Shown piece after piece: positions 60,306 to 64,000 of a DNA stretch of 64,000 nucleotides. The position numbers were made by a program, and so were the translations under genes. How positions within the stretch are numbered: position 1 is the stretch's first letter; each line of letters begins with the position of its first letter. Origin of the DNA: Flammeovirgaceae bacterium UBA6059 (GTDB lineage Bacteria; Bacteroidota; Bacteroidia; Cytophagales; Cyclobacteriaceae); contig DIYH01000035.1 of NCBI GenBank assembly GCA_002435755.1, forward strand, positions 310,001 to 374,000. The letters are read 5' to 3'. A model generated the notes under the pieces. It was not told the origin of the DNA. It did not search any database and saw only the letters and a list, made by a program, of their open reading frames with translations.

Positions 60306-60917
60306 ATGGGCATTACCGAAAGAAAGCTAAGAGAGAAAGAAGAATTGCGCGAAAAGATCATTTCCGGGGCGAGGGAGTTGTTTCTCGAGCACGGTATTGA
60401 GAATACTAGTATGCGGATGATTGCAGACAAGATTGAGTACAGTCCCGCTACGATTTATCTGCATTTCAAGGATAAGAATGAGCTTTTCTATGTCATCATG
60501 GATAAGGCCTTCACGAAGTTTTTCAACTATTTCTCCAGAGCGAGGGCTATTGAAGACCCCATGGATCGACTCCATACCCTAGGCAAACTATATCTCCAGT
60601 TCGCCAGTGAGCATCCATTTTACTACGACCTCATGTTTGTCAATAAAGGGCCGATGGAGACCCTACCAGAACATGATACTTGGGAACACGGTGGAAAGAG
60701 TCATGCCATACTGATGGATACGGTGCAGTCATGCATTGATGCCGGGTACTTCAAGGGGCATGAGCCAAAAGCCTTATCCCTTGCTATATGGGGTGGCGTC
60801 CATGGTCTGGCCTCATTGAAGCTTTGCGATAGACTATCAATGTACAAGGAAGAAGAAGCGGATCAGCTAATGCATAGAGCATTGGATTCATTGAATAGCA
60901 TGTTGACGAAGGCCTAA
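60306..60917 (+). CDS. TetR-family regulator of the second efflux operon
   Basis: The 203-residue protein has a TetR head (GARELFLEHGIENTSMRMIA, then DKIEYSPATIYLHFKDKNEL) and a helical body. It is the first gene of a tolC-MFP-RND operon on the plus strand and lies next to a TetR operator-like repeat. The HTH sequence differs substantially from the regulator at 17938-18570, implying different ligands. The 175-base gap before tolC contains a second ACTAAAC half-site. Confidence 0.9.
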   Translation: MGITERKLREKEELREKIISGARELFLEHGIENTSMRMIADKIEYSPATIYLHFKDKNELFYVIMDKAFTKFFNYFSRARAIEDPMDRLHTLGKLYLQFASEHPFYYDLMFVNKGPMETLPEHDTWEHGGKSHAILMDTVQSCIDAGYFKGHEPKALSLAIWGGVHGLASLKLCDRLSMYKEEEADQLMHRALDSLNSMLTKA

Positions 60918-60933
60918 AAAAATTTAACAATTC

Positions 60934-60946
60934 ACTAAACACTGTT
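60934..60946 (+). promoter_or_regulatory. Degenerate copy of the TetR operator between tetR and tolC
   Basis: ACTAAAC-ACT-GTT repeats the left arm and start of the right arm of the repeat at 60263-60279; the rest of the right arm does not match. Further downstream AACAGCTGTT (61015-61024) is a 10-base palindrome. This suggests a second, weaker site controlling tolC separately. Confidence 0.35.
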
Positions 60947-61092
60947 CACAAAATGGACATTTATCAGTTATCACTAAAAATTCACAGTAGCCAATCACCA
61001 TTTCAGGCTAAAAAAACAGCTGTTCACACTCTTTAGAAAAGGTATCCGAAATCATTATTCGTAAAATTCAACATAGCTAAAAGACCATCACA

Positions 61093-62439
61093 ATGAAAAA
61101 ATTAAGACTCCAAGCGCTACTACTACTACTGATGTTGGTAGTAAGTCCTGCGATCGCTCAGGAGATACTTGAAGAGTACATCCAACTAGGGATTGAAAAC
61201 AATCAGCAGCTGTTACAAGAAGCTCTGAATGTAGAAAATCAGAAGTTGGCGCTCAACCAAGCCAATGGCATGTATTTACCCAACCTGAGCTTTCAAGGAA
61301 GCTATACACTGGCCGGTGGTGGTAGAGCCATCAACTTTCCGGTAGGTGATCTTCTCAACCCTGTCTATCAGACGCTCAATCAAATGACAGGCTCAGATCA
61401 GTTTCCAACCATCGAGAACGTCAATGAGCAGTTTCTGCCTAATGACTTTCATGAGACTAAGCTGAGGCTCATTCAACCACTGATCAATACTGATATCTAC
61501 TACAATAAGCGTATCAATCAGGATCTTGTGCAAGCCGCAGAAGCGCGTCGAGCAGCTTATGAAAATGAATTGGTCAAAGAGATCAAGGTTGCCTACTTCA
61601 ATTATCTACAGGCGGCTGAAGCCATCAAGATTTACGATAGTAATGAGCGACCCTTGAGACGATTGGTGGCCTTCAACACTTCTCGATTCAATGAGGATCA
61701 GATCACGAAAGATGAAGTCTACAGATCCGAGTTTGAGTTGGAGCAGTTGATCTCAGATCAAGCCTCTGCGATCTCTCGACTTGAGACAGCTCAGGCTTAC
61801 TTCAATTTCTTGCTCAATCAACCTCATGACACACATATCGATATTGACAGCACATTGCGGACAACTCAGTTGGTCGAGGAGATAAGCCTTGATCGTGCCT
61901 ACCAGAGTCGATATGAGATCAGGCAGATCAACGCCGCTCAAGAAGCACAGCTCAACGCCTACAAAATGGCTAGTGCGAGTCGTATGCTACCGCAAATCAA
62001 CGCTGTAGGAGACTTAGGTTATCAAGGATTTGGTTACACTTTCGATAGCGACCAGGATTTCTGGTTGCTCAACTTCAATATGCAATGGAACATCTTCTCA
62101 GGCTTCCAGAAAAAACAACAGCAGCAGCGTGCCAAAGTGCAAATGGCTCGACTAGACAGTCAGGAAGAACAACTCAGAAGCCAAATCGCCATTGAGATTG
62201 TCAGGGCGCGCAGTAGATATGATGCTAGCATCAGTAAGCTCACCGCTCGCAATAAAGCACTGGCCGCCGCAGAGCGCACCTTCGATATCACTACGAGTAG
62301 ATACAAAGAAGGGCAGTCACTGCTTATCGAATTCCTTGATGCACAGTCCGCCAAGATCACAGCGCAGCTGGATCAATCCATCAGTAAATACGAAGTGCTC
62401 GCTCGCAAAGCAGAACTAGATCGTGCACTCGCTTATTAA
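61093..62439 (+). CDS. TolC-family outer membrane efflux protein
   Basis: The 448-residue protein has a signal peptide (MKKLRLQALLLLLMLVVSPA, then IAQE) and the repeated TolC helices, for example EEYIQLGIENNQQLLQEALN and, in the second half, SQIAIEIVRARSRYDASISK and YKEGQSLLIEFLDAQSAKIT. It would form the outer-membrane channel for the adaptor and pump encoded next. Confidence 0.91.
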   Translation: MKKLRLQALLLLLMLVVSPAIAQEILEEYIQLGIENNQQLLQEALNVENQKLALNQANGMYLPNLSFQGSYTLAGGGRAINFPVGDLLNPVYQTLNQMTGSDQFPTIENVNEQFLPNDFHETKLRLIQPLINTDIYYNKRINQDLVQAAEARRAAYENELVKEIKVAYFNYLQAAEAIKIYDSNERPLRRLVAFNTSRFNEDQITKDEVYRSEFELEQLISDQASAISRLETAQAYFNFLLNQPHDTHIDIDSTLRTTQLVEEISLDRAYQSRYEIRQINAAQEAQLNAYKMASASRMLPQINAVGDLGYQGFGYTFDSDQDFWLLNFNMQWNIFSGFQKKQQQQRAKVQMARLDSQEEQLRSQIAIEIVRARSRYDASISKLTARNKALAAAERTFDITTSRYKEGQSLLIEFLDAQSAKITAQLDQSISKYEVLARKAELDRALAY

Positions 62440-62461
62440 ACGACCTCAAAAACTTAAAAAT

Positions 62462-63490
62462 ATGAAAACATTACCATTCATCGCTATCGTGCTCTTACTC
62501 GCTGCTTGTAAGCAGGAGTACGCACAGGAGTCTACTCCCCTGCCAACGGTAAAGCGCGCCAAAGTAGAGCAACTCAATGCCACTTCAGAGCCGCTTCCTA
62601 TTTACGCTTCTGGCAAGATCCAGTCATTGGAAAATGCGAAACTCTCCTTCAAGACCGGGGGAATTGTTCGTCGCATTTACGTCGAAGAAGGAGACAATGT
62701 CTCCAAAGGCCAGGTGCTAGCAGAATTAGACCTATCGGAAATCAATGCACAGGTGAGACAAGCTCAGGCCAATGTAGATAAGCTGACCCGTGACCTGGCT
62801 CGCTTCAAAAGACTTTATGCTGACTCAGCTGCCACACTCCAAAGTGTACAAGACATAGAAACCGGTCTCGATGTAGCCAAAGCGAATCTTACAATAGCCA
62901 AATTCAATCAGACGTTCAGCAAGATCACCGCCAGCGCATCAGGTAAAATCCTGAGCAAAATGGCGGAACAAAATGAATTGGTCAGTCCGGGTCAACCCAT
63001 CTTTACGATCAGCTCTGAAGCGGCGGGTATGAGCCTGGATATTGGTCTTTCCGATAGGGATGTGGTCAAAGTGAAGCTTGGTGACCCTGCCATGATCACG
63101 TTCGATGCGTATCCAGGCATTAAGGCCAAGGCTGTCATCACCGAGATTGGAGCGGATAGTCATCCGAGGGTAGGCACTTATGGGGTAGAGCTCACCATTC
63201 AAGACTTCCCATATGAGCTCAAAAATGGATTCTTCGCTAAGGCCAGCATTCTTCCTTCTACTCAACAGGCGTACTACAAAATACCTATGAACGCCCTTGT
63301 AGACGGAGATGAGAAGCAGGTTTCGGTTTACTTACCAGAAGACAATAAGGCGGTGAAAGCCTCTGTCCGTCCTATCTACATCGGCGATGATTTCATTGCG
63401 GTAGATGAAAAAGACTTGCCTCAGGTCAATATCCTGACGGAGGGAGCGGCGTACTTACGAGAGGGTGAAGAGTTTCAAGAGATCCAGTAA
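62462..63490 (+). CDS. RND efflux periplasmic adaptor lipoprotein
   Basis: I start at ATG 62462 (MKTLPFIAIVLLLAACKQ), which gives a lipobox with Cys16 (LLLAAC); a longer frame starting at 62423 overlaps tolC. The 342-residue protein has the lipoyl half-motif GGIVRRIYVEEGDNVSKGQV, a short coiled coil (QVRQAQANVDKLTRDLARF) and the second half-motif ASGKILSKMAEQNELVSPGQ. It links TolC and the RND pump. Confidence 0.9.
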   Translation: MKTLPFIAIVLLLAACKQEYAQESTPLPTVKRAKVEQLNATSEPLPIYASGKIQSLENAKLSFKTGGIVRRIYVEEGDNVSKGQVLAELDLSEINAQVRQAQANVDKLTRDLARFKRLYADSAATLQSVQDIETGLDVAKANLTIAKFNQTFSKITASASGKILSKMAEQNELVSPGQPIFTISSEAAGMSLDIGLSDRDVVKVKLGDPAMITFDAYPGIKAKAVITEIGADSHPRVGTYGVELTIQDFPYELKNGFFAKASILPSTQQAYYKIPMNALVDGDEKQVSVYLPEDNKAVKASVRPIYIGDDFIAVDEKDLPQVNILTEGAAYLREGEEFQEIQ

Positions 63491-63501
63491 AATCCAAGAA
63501 C

Positions 63502-64000
63502 ATGCAACTTCCCAAATTAGCTATCCAGAACTATCAGTTCGTACTGATACTCATCGTATTAGGCACTTTTATTGGATTGTCATCACTCTTCAATATGCCT
63601 CGTAACGAGGATCCCAACCCTGAATTTCCATTTTACACGGTAGTGGCCATCTATCCTGGCACCAGTCCTGAGGACATGGAAGAGTTGATCGTGGATCCAC
63701 TCGAAGATGCCATTGATCTGCTCGATGAGATCGAAGAGATCGAGACTAAAATCGAGGAAGGTGTGGCAGTGATCACTGTGCGTGCGGAGTTCGGGATTGA
63801 TACTGACGACAAGTTTGACGAGGTACTGCGTGCTGTCAGAGATACAGAGACCAGCCTACCGGAATTATTCTTGCTGGATGTCACCAAGTTCGAACCTCAG
63901 TCGAGGGTAAAAATCCTTCAGCTCGCACTTGGTTCTGAAGCAAGATCATTCAGCGAACTAACTGACTTTGCAGAAGACCTGGAAACACGATTGGAAAGAT
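63502..64000 (+). CDS. RND family efflux permease, 3' truncated by window
   Basis: The ATG at 63502 opens MQLPKLAIQNYQFVLILIVL with TM1, then MPRNEDPNPEFPFYTVVAIY and PGTSPEDMEELIVDPLEDAI, the standard N-terminal pattern of RND pumps, and a periplasmic loop that continues past the edge. Only the first 166 codons are visible. It follows the adaptor by 11 bases in the second efflux operon. It differs in TM1 and loop sequence from the pump at 11952-15347, so it is not a recent duplicate. Confidence 0.92.
   Translation, partial: MQLPKLAIQNYQFVLILIVLGTFIGLSSLFNMPRNEDPNPEFPFYTVVAIYPGTSPEDMEELIVDPLEDAIDLLDEIEEIETKIEEGVAVITVRAEFGIDTDDKFDEVLRAVRDTETSLPELFLLDVTKFEPQSRVKILQLALGSEARSFSELTDFAEDLETRLER

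Noticed and set aside
1..64000. CRISPR array, insertion sequence or prophage
   Set aside because: No regularly spaced repeats, transposase, integrase or structural phage genes were seen on reading the window.

Overview
The window looks like chromosomal DNA of a free-living, probably marine, member of Bacteroidota, most likely order Cytophagales. Four things point there. The promoters repeatedly show the Bacteroidota -7 element TAnnTTTG, several with an upstream TTG. Two secreted proteins end in type IX secretion (T9SS) sorting domains. The succinate dehydrogenase is the three-gene cytochrome-b type. FtsX-type permeases occur without a linked ATPase, one of them beside a PadR regulator. I see no prophage, insertion sequence, CRISPR array or rRNA; two tRNA genes (Gln-UUG and Leu-CAA) are present. 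Genus is not assigned.

Region 1-9949 is one tightly packed plus-strand operon, cut at its 5' end by the window edge. It runs from exported hydrolases (alkaline-phosphatase/phosphodiesterase fold, phospholipase C-like lipoprotein, Tat-exported PhoX-like protein, LamG plus metallophosphoesterase) to cytoplasmic phosphonate catabolism (PbfA-like PLP enzyme, PhnX-like hydrolase with its Schiff-base lysine, DUF5690 transporter, PbfD/HpnW-like FAD oxidoreductase). Together they could release, import and mineralise aminoethylphosphonate or its hydroxy or N-methyl forms, plausibly from phosphonolipids. This is the strongest candidate for an undescribed system in the window.

Region 9952-18711 holds a DUF4136-like lipoprotein, a membrane-anchored metallophosphoesterase and a minus-strand tetR-tolC-MFP-RND efflux operon with an inverted-repeat operator. 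Region 18712-34445 is mainly housekeeping: alpha/beta hydrolase, purL, tRNA-Gln, prs, rplY, pth, metG, an FtsX permease, typA, and fabD with a dienoyl-CoA-reductase-like SDR.

Region 34457-45895 holds a DCC-family protein, two paralogous secreted proteins with different T9SS sorting signals, sdhCAB, an acyltransferase, tesB, an EF-hand protein and an XRE regulator. Region 45896-47109 is a sparse, AT-rich patch with a possible leader-peptide/hairpin arrangement, an orphan phage-antirepressor-like gene and tRNA-Leu.

Region 47128-58228 holds a SAM-hydrolase family gene, phoH, a GNAT, comEC, an ArnT-like glycosyltransferase, PAP2, a beta-barrel-like protein, an operon of two 39-residue membrane proteins, and a PadR/permease pair. 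Region 58301-64000 holds DUF1801 and degenerate MBL-fold genes, a higBA toxin-antitoxin pair with a palindrome inside its promoter, and a second tetR-tolC-MFP-RND efflux operon that runs off the window end.
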